Below are positions 19,926 through 30,049 of a stretch of 64,000 nt of DNA, in pieces. The notes under the pieces were generated by a model that saw nothing but the letters and a program-made list of their open reading frames with translations, was not told where the DNA came from and searched no databases. Origin of the DNA: Stomorhina lunata (lineage: Eukaryota > Arthropoda > Insecta > Diptera > Rhiniidae); assembly GCA_933228675.1 (NCBI GenBank), contig OW121743.1:91983998-92047997 (forward strand), given 5' to 3'. Positions within the stretch are counted from its first letter, which is position 1. Each line of letters opens with the position of its first letter. Position numbers and translations under genes: made by a program.

Positions 19926-22900
19926 TCAATTACACCCCATTCTCGCAATTAAACCCACAATGAATGTTGTCAACACAGTCATCATTTCAATGCTAACACG
20001 TCCAGCTGGATTGCAGCCATTTTTGTGATTACACTGATTACATTCCTGCTTATACTTTTGTGATGTTATATAATTATCTAAAGGTAGCTTACATCCCTGA
20101 ACATTTGCATAGGTACAACCTTTGTAGTAGTAATTATTTGCAGCTGCAATTAAGGAATAGCAAAAAACTAAGTTGTTCTTGTAAGGAGAACTTTAAACTT
20201 AAGCACTTACGTGTGTCGATATATTCATGAAAACATTCGTAAAAAGGTGAAGTGGCATTAATACTGGCGTCCTTATGGAAGGCTGCTACATAAGTTCGGG
20301 TTCTGTTGGCTAGCGCAGGATTGCATTCTGACAGTTTTGGGCTTCTACAACTTTTTTTTTCATCACAAACATAGCACTTGATTGAATAACCTGGTGTGTT
20401 ATGTAATAGGTTAAATACTGTCTATATAATTTGTAATGAAAAGTATAGCCAACACCAAAACAGAAAGATGTAATTTTAATGGGGAAACGGTACCTTTTTA
20501 TGCTGTTTTAGTTGTGAATTCAAGTTTAAAACGATATCTTACAAACGTCTGAGATTTCTTAATGCTTTTTTTTATATCGAAAATTTTGAAAATTTTCTAT
20601 AGAAAAATTTTATATCGAAAATTTTTTATAGAAAAATTTTATATCGAAAATTTTCTATAGAAAAATTATATATCGAAAATTTTCTATAGAAAAATTATAT
20701 ATCGAAAATTTTCTATAGAAAAATTTTATATCGAAAATTTTCCATAGAAAAATTTTATATAGAAAATTTTCTATAGAAAAATTTTATATCAAAAATTTTC
20801 AATAGAAAAATTTTATAGCGGAGGTTTTCTATAGAAAAATTTTGTATCGAAAATTTTCTATAGAAAACATGTATATCAAAAATTTTCTATAGAAAACTTA
20901 TATATCGAAAATTTTCTACAGAAAAATTTTAAATAAAAAATTTTCTTTAGAAAAATTTTACATCGAAAATATTCTATCGAAAAATTTTATATCGAAAATT
21001 TTCTATAGAAAAATTTTATATCGAAAACTTTCAATAGAAAAATTTTATATCGAAAATTTTGTATAAAAAAATGTTATATCGAAAATTTTATTTATTTAAT
21101 TTTTATAGAAAATTTTCGATATAAAATTTTTCTTAGGAGGTTGTGGGTTCGAGTCCGGGCTCAGGTTTATATCAAATAGTTTTTTCAGTATTCCTATAAA
21201 TTATTAATCTAATTTAAAAAATCCTAAAAATTTTTAAAATAAAAAATATAAATTTATGATATGAACCTGAGCCCGGACTCGAACCCACAACCAAGAAAAA
21301 TTGTATATCGAAAATTTTCTATAAAAAATAAATAAATAAAATTTTCTAATGAACAATTTTATATCGAAAATTTTCTATAGAATAATTTTATATCGAAAAA
21401 TTTTATATCGAAAATTTTTTAGAGAAGACTTGTATATTAAAAATTTTCTATAAAAAAATTTTATATTGAAAATTTTCTATAGAAAAATTTTATATCGAAA
21501 ATTTTCTATAAAAACATTTTATATCGAAAATTTTCTATAGAAAAATTTTATATTAAAAATTTTCTGTGGAAAAATTGCATATCAAAAATTTTCTATAGAA
21601 AAATTTTATATCAAAAATTTTTTAGAGAAAACTTGTATATCAAAAATTTTCTATAAAAAAATTTTATATCGAAAATTTTCTAATGAACAATTTTATTTGA
21701 AAATTTTCTATAGAAAAATTTTATATTAAAAATTTTCTATAGAAAAATTTTATATTGAAAATTTTTTATAGGAAACTTTTATATCGAAAATTTTCTATAG
21801 AAAAATTTTATATCGAAAATTTTTTAGAGAAAAATTTTATATTGAAAATTTTCTATAGAAAAATTTGATATTGAAAATTTTCTATGGAAAATTTTTAAAT
21901 CGAAAATTTTCTGAAGAAAAATTTTATATCGAAAATTTTCAATAGAAAAATTTTATATAGAAAATTTTCTATAGAAAAATTTTATATTAAAAATTTTCTA
22001 TAGAAAAATTTTATATTGAAAATTTTTTATAGGAAACTTTTATATCGAAAATTTTCTATAGAAAAATTTTATATCGAAAATTTTCTATAGAAAAATTTTA
22101 CATCTAAAATTTTTTATAGAAAAATTTTATATCAAAAATTTTCTATAGAAAAATTTTATATCAAAAATTTTCTATAGAAAAATTTGGTATCAAAAATTTT
22201 CTATAAAAAAAATTTTTATCGAAAATTTTCTAAAGAAAAATTTTATATCGAAATCTTATATCGAAAATTTTCTATAGAAAAATTTTATATCAAAAATTTT
22301 CTATAGAAAAATTTTATATCGAAAATTTTCTTTAAAAAAATTTATATCGAAAATTTGACTAACCTGCTATACCACTTCGGTATAGCTAATTAAAGGGACA
22401 AAATAAACGCGAATTATAGTGTCTATGCAAAATATGAAAAAAAATTCGATTTCACCCAATAAATTCTGCGCAATATTTAAAAGAGAATTCAGTCAAATCA
22501 TGTTATAAATAAATATATATATAGATTAAAATCAGTGGAAACTTTTTCTACCACAATATTACTTATTAGTGTATATAGTTCCCTTAAATGCCAAAGATCG
22601 TAACTGACATTTAAATTAATAATATATTTTTTTTCATAATTTCAATCAAAAAGTTTTAATGACACAGACTTCGTCATTACCGGTAACGATATACGAGTCC
22701 ATTAAAATTTCATAATATTTTTCAATAATCTTGTTTATGAAAACTACATTGTGAAACCAATTGGAATTTAGTCAATTGTTGATTTAAACGCCCGTGCTAA
22801 AAGATAACGTTTTTTTTTTGAAATTCTTATCATTAATGGTGTTCACTGTTTATTTAGTTAGAATTAAAGTATCATATTGTCAATGCAAAGCGAATGTGTC

Positions 22901-25305
22901 ACATAGATTATTAATGTGACAGATAAACAATATAAATATGACTCAATGGATACTGTTTTGTGATTATGATTTATTATTGGAATTTAATGAAATTTAATAT
23001 TAAATTTATAGAATAATTTTGGGAGGAACAAGAAAAATTGTTTGCAAAAAAATAACGATTAAAGGAAGAACAAGTAAGAAAGTGTCAAAGAATAGTCGGT
23101 CAAGCCCGACCATACGATACCCTTCACCACTAAGGTCAAAGGTGTTCTTTTTCCTGTATAAGGACAAATATTTGCTTAATTTTATCATCATACAAACATA
23201 TTCTCAAAACTAGGGTCAAATGTGGACCGATTATTATGAAATTTTTCAAACTGATTTTAGTTGCTCCAAAAATTGTTATGCAAAAAATAAACTTAAAATT
23301 GTCATTATCTTAGGATTTACGAGCGTTTTAGTGAATTTTGTCTCATTTAGTGCGTTTTGAGAAAAGAGTTTGTATGGGAGCTATGATCAAATGTGGACCG
23401 ATTTCAACGAAATTTGGTACAGTGATTTAAGTTTACATAAGCAGTATTTGTTTTAAATTTCATGAAAAAATTTTGATTTTTGTGCCCAATATATCAATTC
23501 CGGGAAGTGGGACCTATGGGAGGTACCATAAATAATGGACGAATTTCAATAGCCATGGTTCTGTTATCAAAAAAATGATCTGTATTAAATTTCATCAGAT
23601 TATCTTTAGAATTACGACCTGTAGTTTGATTACAAGGTTTACATGGGGGTCCAGCCAGCCAGACGGACGGACGGACATCGCTAAATCGACTCAGAAAGTG
23701 AGTCTAAGCCTATTGGTATACTAAAAGATGGGTCTAAGACAAATATTTTTATGCCTTACATACATCAGCACAAACTTATAATACCCTTTCCACCTATGGT
23801 GGTGAAGGGTATAAAAATACGTTATTTTTTCCCTCTTTCAACTAAAAAAAAAAAAACTTGAAAAAAAAACAGCGACAGGGACAGCAGATGACGCCGTATG
23901 GCTTGCCTTTTTTATAAGTCGAAATTATTAAAATTTACTACCGAAATTCGGAGTCAGGGGCCTCTACTTTAGGAGCGCAAATTATCTTCAGCAATGAGTT
24001 CATTTCTGGCTGAATGGCTTCGTCAATAAACATAATATGCGTTATTGATCAAAGTAGCAATCCACATTCATTGAACCGTACTTCTTCCATGAATGAGAAT
24101 GATAACCGAATATTTTTGGCATCAATTCGATGATATGGACTCGGAGGATATGTGGTTCCAATAGAACGGCGCCACTAGCCACTCACCGAATGTCACAATC
24201 AATTTATTAAAAACCAAGTTTGGAGAACTTGTTATCTCACGAAATGGTCCAGCCGATTGGCCGCCACGGTCGTGCGATTTGACGCCGTTAGACAATTTCC
24301 TGTCGGGCTACGTCAAGTCTATGGTTTATGGACATGCAATTACAGTATTGAATAATATAAAAAGGCTTTATATCTTCTTTTCACCATCTTCCACAACTCT
24401 TCTATCCACTTTCCAAAGAAAATAACACAATTCGTGTATACGATTGTATAGGTAGTATTTGCATTTTACACTAAATGACACTATATTTCATCATACCGGG
24501 CAATCTATTTATGAGATTGAAACTTTGTGTTACCTAAAAAGTATAATCTCGACAACCAAATCCAAAGTTTCACACGCACTCGAAAACGTGATCGGATTGG
24601 ACACACATTTAGATAGACAGCTAGTGATATAAATCGTCAAGCTTATGAATAAAATCCTCGAGGTCAAATGAACACATCGAAGCGCCAAACTAAAAACGTG
24701 TTAAGAAAGTTTCGTGTATCATAAAAAGAGATTTAAGTGATGATTTCCAAAAAACTAATACGGCAAATATTTACAGAGGCTCTATGTTTCACCAGGAATT
24801 AAAGGACTTATAAAAGCTCCTTGTAAAAAAACAATTCAAACATCGAATTCGATATCCATCGAAATGTAAGATATTTTAGAAACATTTGTGTAGCATACTT
24901 TTAGGATAATCTTAATATTTTTTAACATATTAGGTTCACTACATTGTAACTTATTTGCCAAAAGGAGCCTGATAGTAAAAAAAAAATTATTTAAATTAAA
25001 TGTTTTGACAAACAAACGGATATGTTTAGATTTCACATTTTATTAATCTTTTTGCATTTTTTTATTTTGAAAATTCCTAAGGTATATTACACAACATTTG
25101 CCCAATAGTCCGAGTTTTCGATCGATATCGAATTTGTCGATTTGGTGCCTTTTTCATTTCTTTTTTAATTTTAAAACTTATTTTAATTTTGACACTTTAT
25201 ACATTTATATATATAAAATATTTAATTAACTTTTTTTTACGTACTTAGTGAAACGCAACAGAATGCTATTAAAGCAACACCAAAAATAATTTTTGTCGAT
25301 TTCAT
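19926..25305 (-). CDS. Ly6/three-finger gene E (exons 25245-25305, 20211-20390, 19926-20143)
   Basis: The three-exon model gives about 152 residues. Exon 1 encodes a signal peptide: MKSTKIIFG then VALIAFCCVSL. Its donor is GTACGT in phase 1. Exon 2 (180 nt) encodes YSIKCYVCDEKKSC, then NATSPFYECFHEYID. Exon 3 encodes NYYYKGCTYANVQGC, then CNQCNHKNGCNPAGR and a hydrophobic GPI signal ending ARMGCN. Order: signal, ten-cysteine Ly6 domain, GPI tail. The secreted, lipid-anchored location is inferred from family knowledge. Intron 1 is about 4.85 kb and contains a 29-bp minisatellite, a GTCY element, a mariner remnant and a TIR element. Intron 2 is 67 nt. Cassette E is the nearest acceptor for this first exon, but the same donor is phase-compatible with cassettes A-D. 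Confidence 0.75.
20575..22360. repeat. 29-bp minisatellite, TATATCG/CTATAG type
   Basis: Around 60 copies of TATATCGAAAATTTTCTATA plus GAAAAATTT, diverged. It lies in intron 1 of the Ly6 transcription unit. It is the reverse complement of the unit at 26.4-28.7 kb and is interrupted by the inverted repeat at 21081-21346. Confidence 0.9.
21081..21346. repeat. ~90-bp-arm inverted repeat with tRNA-like B box
   Basis: Left arm 21081-21173, right arm 21258-21346, loop about 84 bp. The inner 35 bp of each arm (21139-21173 and 21258-21292) differ at one base and carry GTGGGTTCGAGTCCGGGCTC, which includes a tRNA B-box-like GGTTCGAGTCC. The outer part of the arms is minisatellite in opposite orientation. 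A transcript would fold into a long hairpin. Confidence 0.8.
22361..23060. other. Spacer with a tRNA-like A-box scrap
   Basis: At 22366-22395 the minus strand reads GGTATAGCAGGTTAGTCA, matching the tRNA-like head of the SINE at 43.7 kb. A companion GCTATACCGAAGTGGTATAG makes a small hairpin. The rest is non-coding AT-rich sequence with no recognised feature. Confidence 0.45.
23069..23816 (+). mobile_element. GTCY-containing dispersed element, copy 2
   Basis: Complete by comparison with the other copies: starts ACAAGTAAGAAAGTG, GGTCAAGCCCGA; internal GACGGACGGACGGACATCG; ends CACCTATGGTGGTGAAGGGT. Non-coding. Same orientation as the 10.5 kb copy. Inside intron 1 of the Ly6 unit. Confidence 0.8.
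23990..24410 (+). pseudogene. Mariner/Tc1-superfamily transposase remnant
   Basis: The plus-strand frame from 24132 gives DMDSEDMWFQ, a TAG stop, NGAT, TINLLKTKFGELVISRNGP and WPPRSCDLTPLDNFL. This is the catalytic-domain end of a Tc1/mariner-type DDE transposase, with the second catalytic Asp in the region of the RSCDLTPLD motif. Upstream (about 24000-24110) the homologous region continues with a further stop. It is dead, with only the C-terminal half left. Confidence 0.75.
24840..25137 (-). mobile_element. ~300-bp terminal-inverted-repeat element, copy 1
   Basis: The ends carry related inverted sequences of about 60-65 bp: CGAATTCGATATCCATCGAA at one end and the complement of TTCGATCGATATCGAATTTG at the other, each followed inward by ..TGTGTA..ATACTTTTAGGA or its counterpart. 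An inverted second copy is at 35818-36097. Non-coding, MITE-like. It lies just 3' of the signal-peptide exon of the Ly6 unit. Confidence 0.65.
25245..25305 (-). CDS. Signal-peptide first exon of the Ly6 cluster (A-E side)
   Basis: A 61-nt exon: ATG at 25305, 20 codons plus one base, then a GTACGT donor. It encodes MKSTKIIFG then VALIAFCCVSL, a typical signal peptide with a basic n-region and a 15-residue hydrophobic core. It is the same length and phase as the exon at 32363-32423, and 13 of the 20 codons specify the same residues or close substitutes. It is the only such exon found upstream of cassettes A-E. Confidence 0.75.
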
Positions 25306-25319
25306 ATTTTTTTTTATCG

Positions 25320-25385
25320 TTTTGTTTATTAAAATTGAATTGTTCTTCACTTGTCGATTGTGGTTCGTTAACTAAACTAAATATT
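25320..25385 (-). promoter_or_regulatory. Predicted core promoter of the Ly6 A-E unit
   Basis: The minus strand has TTTAGTTAAC with a candidate +1 at 25373, 68 nt before the ATG. An AGAACA lies at +28, the DPE position. The stretch aligns with the corresponding region of gene F (TCAGTT at 32487-32482, AGTACA at +28). This is inference from comparing the two copies. Confidence 0.35.
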
Positions 25386-25389
25386 GCCA

Positions 25390-26440
25390 AAACAGCTATA
25401 AAATATTGAATATAAATTTTAGTTAATATATAATAACTTGACTAAAATCAATGGCTAAGGAAGAATTATATAGAATTTTGTACATTTAAGATAAGATTTG
25501 TAAAACAAAATAACTTATCGCACATTGAGTATTTCAGAGTAAAATAGTTAAAAAATGGGGTTCCCTTTTTATAAGAAGAAGAGAATAGTCCATTGAGACC
25601 GACTAAATGGTTCCCTATATGTTTTTATATAGTTAGTGGGGTAAAAATCCATAACGCAGCTAATTTGGGATCATCTAAAATTTTTACATCGAAAAACTCT
25701 AATCGGCTCTTAATCCTCAGAAATGCCTCCCACTGAATAAAAAGTTTAAGAACAATAGTTTTAGGTCTTAAACATTACAACAGACGAAAAAAGCTTTCCA
25801 CTTAAAGTGGTGTGAGGTTTATAAAAAACCAAAGCAAATAAAATGGACATAATCGTCCAATCGTTTGAACAGATTTAAGGGTGAATGTTTAGATTCGCTA
25901 TAGCCGATTCTATCACCTCCTTGCGAAAAATTTTTAATAAATATGCCAGTTATTATGTATAAGGTAGGTAATAACTTTATCTGAAGATAATTCATGAAGA
26001 AATAAATAAAACTCTTAGATTAATAATATTTATAATCTTATCTCGCAATTGGTCTCGTAAAGTGTTTTAACAAAGACTATGACTAATTTGCCCATATCCG
26101 AAATTAATAAATGTATTTTTTTATTTTCAAAAATATGTATAAACAAAATGATTAATTTTATTTCATATAAAAATTCGATAGCATAATTTGATTGCTTTTA
26201 TTTCACAAAAATTATTATTAGGTAATATTTTGTAATATTGGACTTAAAATTTAGTTAACTGTGATTATTTTTCTCAAATATTATTTTTCTGATTACAGGG
26301 ACAATTTACTTAACTGCAAAATAATTTCTAAGAAAAAAGTCGACTATAGATTATTGCTTTCAAACCCAAATTTATCACAGTATTCAACTATAGGGTGGGC
26401 CATTTAAAACTATAAATTTAGAACATTTTCGCATAAAATT
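25390..26440. other. Upstream spacer of the Ly6 A-E unit
   Basis: Non-coding, AT-rich, without recognised repeats or genes. It probably contains the regulatory region of the 25.3 kb first exon, but no site can be named. Confidence 0.4.
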
Positions 26441-26940
26441 TACCTATAGAAAATTTTTGATATCAAATTTTTCTAAAGAAAATTTTCGATAAAAAATTTT
26501 TCTATAGAAAATTTTCGATATAAAATATTTTTATAGAAAATTTTCGATATAAAATTTTTCTATAGAAAATTTTCGATATAAAATTTTTCTATGGAAAATT
26601 TTCGATATAAAATTTTTCTATAGAAAATTTTCGATATAAAATTTTTCTATAGAAAATTTTCGATATAAAATTTTTCTATAGAAAATTTTCGATATAAAAT
26701 TTTTCTATAGAAAATTTTCGATATAAAATTTTTCTATAGAAAATTTTCGATATAAAATTTTTCTATAGAAAATTTTCCATATAAAATATTTCTATAGAAA
26801 ATTTTCGATATAAAATTTTTCTATAGAAAATTTTCGATATAAAATTTTTCTATAGAAAATTTTCGATATAAAATTTTTCTATAGAAAATTTTCGATATAA
26901 AATTTTTCTATAGAAAATTTTCGATATAAAATTTTTCTTC
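26440..26940. repeat. 29-bp minisatellite, CGATATA type (left part)
   Basis: About 17 very regular copies of CGATATAAAATTTTTCTATA plus GAAAATTTT. The array is interrupted by the ribozyme element and continues from 27261 in the same orientation. Confidence 0.95.
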
Positions 26941-27260
26941 AAAAAGAATTGTATTTGCATTTGATCCCAAATCTGTTACATTTATTTATTAATGTAACAG
27001 ACCAATTTATTGATAAAAAGCCAAAAAATGTTTGCGGAGAAACCAAAGTCCTCGACGCGTTTCGATGGTTGGTTAAGCCATCTCTTCAGGAGGATTATCC
27101 CCAATTTAGACAGATCGAAAACCTCGCATTATTACTAAATTTACAAACATAACTATTAAGAATTATGTTCATAAACCAAAAGTAAAAGCGTACATTATCG
27201 ACTGAACAAAAATAAACATTTTTCAGTTTTCATCTACCTTCACTTCCCACTTCCCACTTC
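26941..27260 (-). mobile_element. Hammerhead-ribozyme-bearing element within a minisatellite
   Basis: A unique 320-bp block between two stretches of the same 29-bp array. In the minus-strand sense it has a ~150-nt leader, the hammerhead motif (27102-27036), a CAAACATTTTTTGGC segment, a 10-bp stem-loop (27000-26973) with loop AATAAATA, and ends near TTGGGATC. The 14200-14335 copy shares the part from the ribozyme core to GATC. There is no long ORF. Hammerheads with a tiny helix III of this type are known from Penelope-like retroelements and small circular-RNA retrozymes in animals. Which class this belongs to cannot be told from one window. Confidence 0.7.
27036..27102 (-). ncRNA. Predicted type I hammerhead self-cleaving ribozyme
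   Basis: Minus strand, 5' to 3'. Helix I 5' strand is TCCTC (27094-27090). The box CTGAAGA (27089-27083) fits CUGANGA. Helix II is GATGG/CCATC (27082-27078 with 27068-27064) closed by a 9-nt loop and has the usual first G-C pair. GAAA follows (27063-27060), then a minimal helix III CGCG, then the cleavage triplet GTC (27056-27054). Helix I 3' strand is GAGGA (27053-27049), fully complementary to TCCTC. Distal helix I can extend by GGGGA (27102-27098) with TCTCC (27040-27036) across an internal loop. All conserved core bases are present. Predicted cleavage is between 27054 and 27053. Confidence 0.75.
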
Positions 27261-28720
27261 TATAGAAAATTTTCAATATAAAATTTTTCTATAGAAAATT
27301 TTCGATATAAAATTTTTCTATAGAAAGCTTTCGATATAAAATTTTTCTACAGAAAATTTTCGATATAAAATTTTTCTATAGAAAATTTTCGATATAAAAT
27401 TCTTCTATAGAAAATTTTCGATATAAAATTTTTCTATAGAAAATTTTCGATATAAAATTTTTCTGTAGAAAATTTATGATATAAAATTTTTTTATAGAAA
27501 ATTTACGATATAAAATTTTTCTATAGAAAATTTTCGATATAAAATTTTTCTATATAAAATTTTCGATATAAAATTTTTCTATATAAAATTTTCGATATAA
27601 AATTTTTCTATAGAAAATTTTCGATATAAAATTTTTCTATAGAAAATTTTCGATATAAAATTTTTCTATAGAAAATTTTCGATATAAAATTTTTCTATAG
27701 AAAATTTTCGATATAAAATTTTTCTATAGAAAATTTTCGATATAAAATTTTTCTATAGAAAATTTTCGATATAAAATTTTTCTATAGAAAATTTTCGATA
27801 TAAAATTTTTCTATAGAAAATTTTCGATATAAAATTTTTCTATAGAAAATTTTCGATATAAAATTTTTCTATAGAAAATTTTCGATATAAAATTCTTCTA
27901 TAGAAAATTTTCGATATAAAATTTTTCTATAGAAAGCTTTCGATATAAAATTTTTCTACAGAAAATTTTCGATATAAAATTTTTCTATAGAAAATTTTCG
28001 ATATAAAATTCTCTATAGAAAATTTTCGATATAAAATTTTTCTATAGAAAATTTTCGATATAAAATTTTTCTGTAGAAAATTTATGATATAAAATTTTTT
28101 TATAGAAAATTTACGATATAAAATTTTTCTATAGAAAATTTTCGATATAAAATTTTTCTATATAAAATTTTCGATATAAAATTTTTCTATATAAAATTTT
28201 CGATATAAAATTTTTCTATAGAAAATTTTCGATATAAAATTCTTCTATAGAAAATTTTCGATATAAAATTTTTCTATAGAAAATTTTCGATATAAAATTT
28301 TTCTGTAGAAAATTTATGATATAAAATTTTTTTATAGAAAATTTACGATATAAAATTTTTCTATAGAAAATTTTCGATATAAAATTTTTCTATATAAAAT
28401 TTTCGATATAAAATTTTTCTATATAAAATTTTCGATATAAAATTTTTCTATAGAAAATTTTCGATATAAAATTTTTCTATAGAAAATTTTCGATATAAAA
28501 TTTTTCTATAGAAAATTTTCGATATAAAATTTTTCTATAGAAAATTTTCGATATAAAATTTTTCTATAGAAAATTTTCGATATAAAATTTTTCTATAGAA
28601 AATTTTCGATATAAAATTTTTCTATAGAAAATTTTCGATATAAAATTTTTCTATAGACAATTTTCGATATATAATTTTTCTATAAAAAATTCTCGATAAA
28701 AAAATTTTTTATAGAAAATT
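27261..28720. repeat. 29-bp minisatellite, CGATATA type (right part)
   Basis: About 50 copies of CGATATAAAATTTTTCTATA plus GAAAATTTT. Higher-order copies are visible. A block with CTGTAGAAAATTTATGATAT, TTACGATATA and two CTATATAAAATTTTCG units recurs starting near 27463, 28070 and 28305. Confidence 0.95.
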
Positions 28721-29340
28721 TTCGACATAAAATTATCCTATAGAAAATTTTCAATATAAAATTTTAAGAGAAAAATTTTCGATATTAAATTTTTAGAAAC
28801 AAAATGTTTAATGAAAAAATTTAGATATGAAATTTTTAAAAATAAAATTTTCACTTAAAATTTTATAGAAAAATTTTTCATATGAAATTTTTATAGAAAA
28901 ATTCTTGATGTCAAAATTGTATAAATAAATTTTTAATATATAATTTTATAGACAAATTTTCGATGTAAAATATTTAAAGGAAAATTTTGTGATGCAAAAC
29001 TTTTATCGAAAAATTTTCGGTATAAAATTTTTTCGATAGACAAATTTTCAGTATAAAAATTTTTCTATAAAAAAATTTTGATATGAAATTTTTGTAGAAA
29101 AATTTTTGACATAAAATTTAATATTAAAAATTTAGACATGAAATTTTTATATCAAAATTTTAGACATAAAAAAATTTCTACATAAAATTTTTATAGAAAA
29201 ATTTTCTACATTACATTTTTATAGAAAAATCTTCTACATCACATTTTAAAAGAAAATTTTATGATATAAAATTTGTATAGGAAAATTTTCTATACAATTT
29301 TTTCATAGACAAGTTATCATTAAAAATGTTTTGTAGAAAA
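28721..29340. repeat. Decayed edge of the 29-bp array
   Basis: Units are still recognisable (GAAAAATTTTCGATATAAAA-like) but carry many substitutions and length changes. It grades into the CGGTAAC subtype. This is the typical older flank of an array homogenised in its centre. Confidence 0.75.
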
Positions 29341-29935
29341 ATTTTCGATAACAAACTTTTATAGAAAAATTTTCTTTAGCAAACTTTTATAGAAAAATTT
29401 TCGTTATCAAATTTTTATAAAAAAAATTTTCGGTAGCAAACTTTTATAAAGAAAAATTTCGGTAACAAAATTTTTATAGAAAAATTTTCGGTAAAAATTT
29501 TTATAGAAAAATTTTCGGTAACAAATTTTTATAGAAAAATTTTCGGTAACAAATTTTTATAGAAAAATTTTCGGTAACAAATTTTTATAGAAAAATTTTC
29601 GGTAACAAATTTTTTTAGAAAAATTTTCGGTAACAAATTTTTATAGAAAAATTGTCGGTAACAAATTTTTTTAGAAAAATTTTCAGTAACAAATTTTTAT
29701 AGAAAAATTTTCAGTAACAAATTTTTATAGAAAAATTTTCAGTAACAAATTTTTATACAAAAATTTTTGGTAAAAAATTTATATAGAAAAATTTTTGGTA
29801 AAAAATTTATATAGAAAAATTTTTGGTAAAAAATTTATATAGAAAAGTTTTCGGTAACAAATTTTTATAGAAAAACTTTTGGTAACAAATTTTTATAGAA
29901 AAATTTTCGGTAACAAATTTTTATAGAAAAAAATT
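29341..29935. repeat. 28-bp minisatellite, CGGTAAC type
   Basis: About 20 copies of CGGTAACAAATTTTTATAGA plus AAAATTTT, the reverse complement of the 15.5 kb GTTACCG unit. Confidence 0.95.
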
Positions 29936-30049
29936 CGACATGACATAAAGATGTTAAGAAAATTTTTTAAGTTATTAAATTTATTTTATTGTCGAGAAAA
30001 ATAATATTTATTTACAATCGATGAACTTCTTTATAAATAGTTCACCATT

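Noticed and set aside
26949..27152. 67-codon plus-strand frame across the ribozyme element
   Set aside because: No family resemblance, and the sequence is better explained by RNA structure on the other strand.
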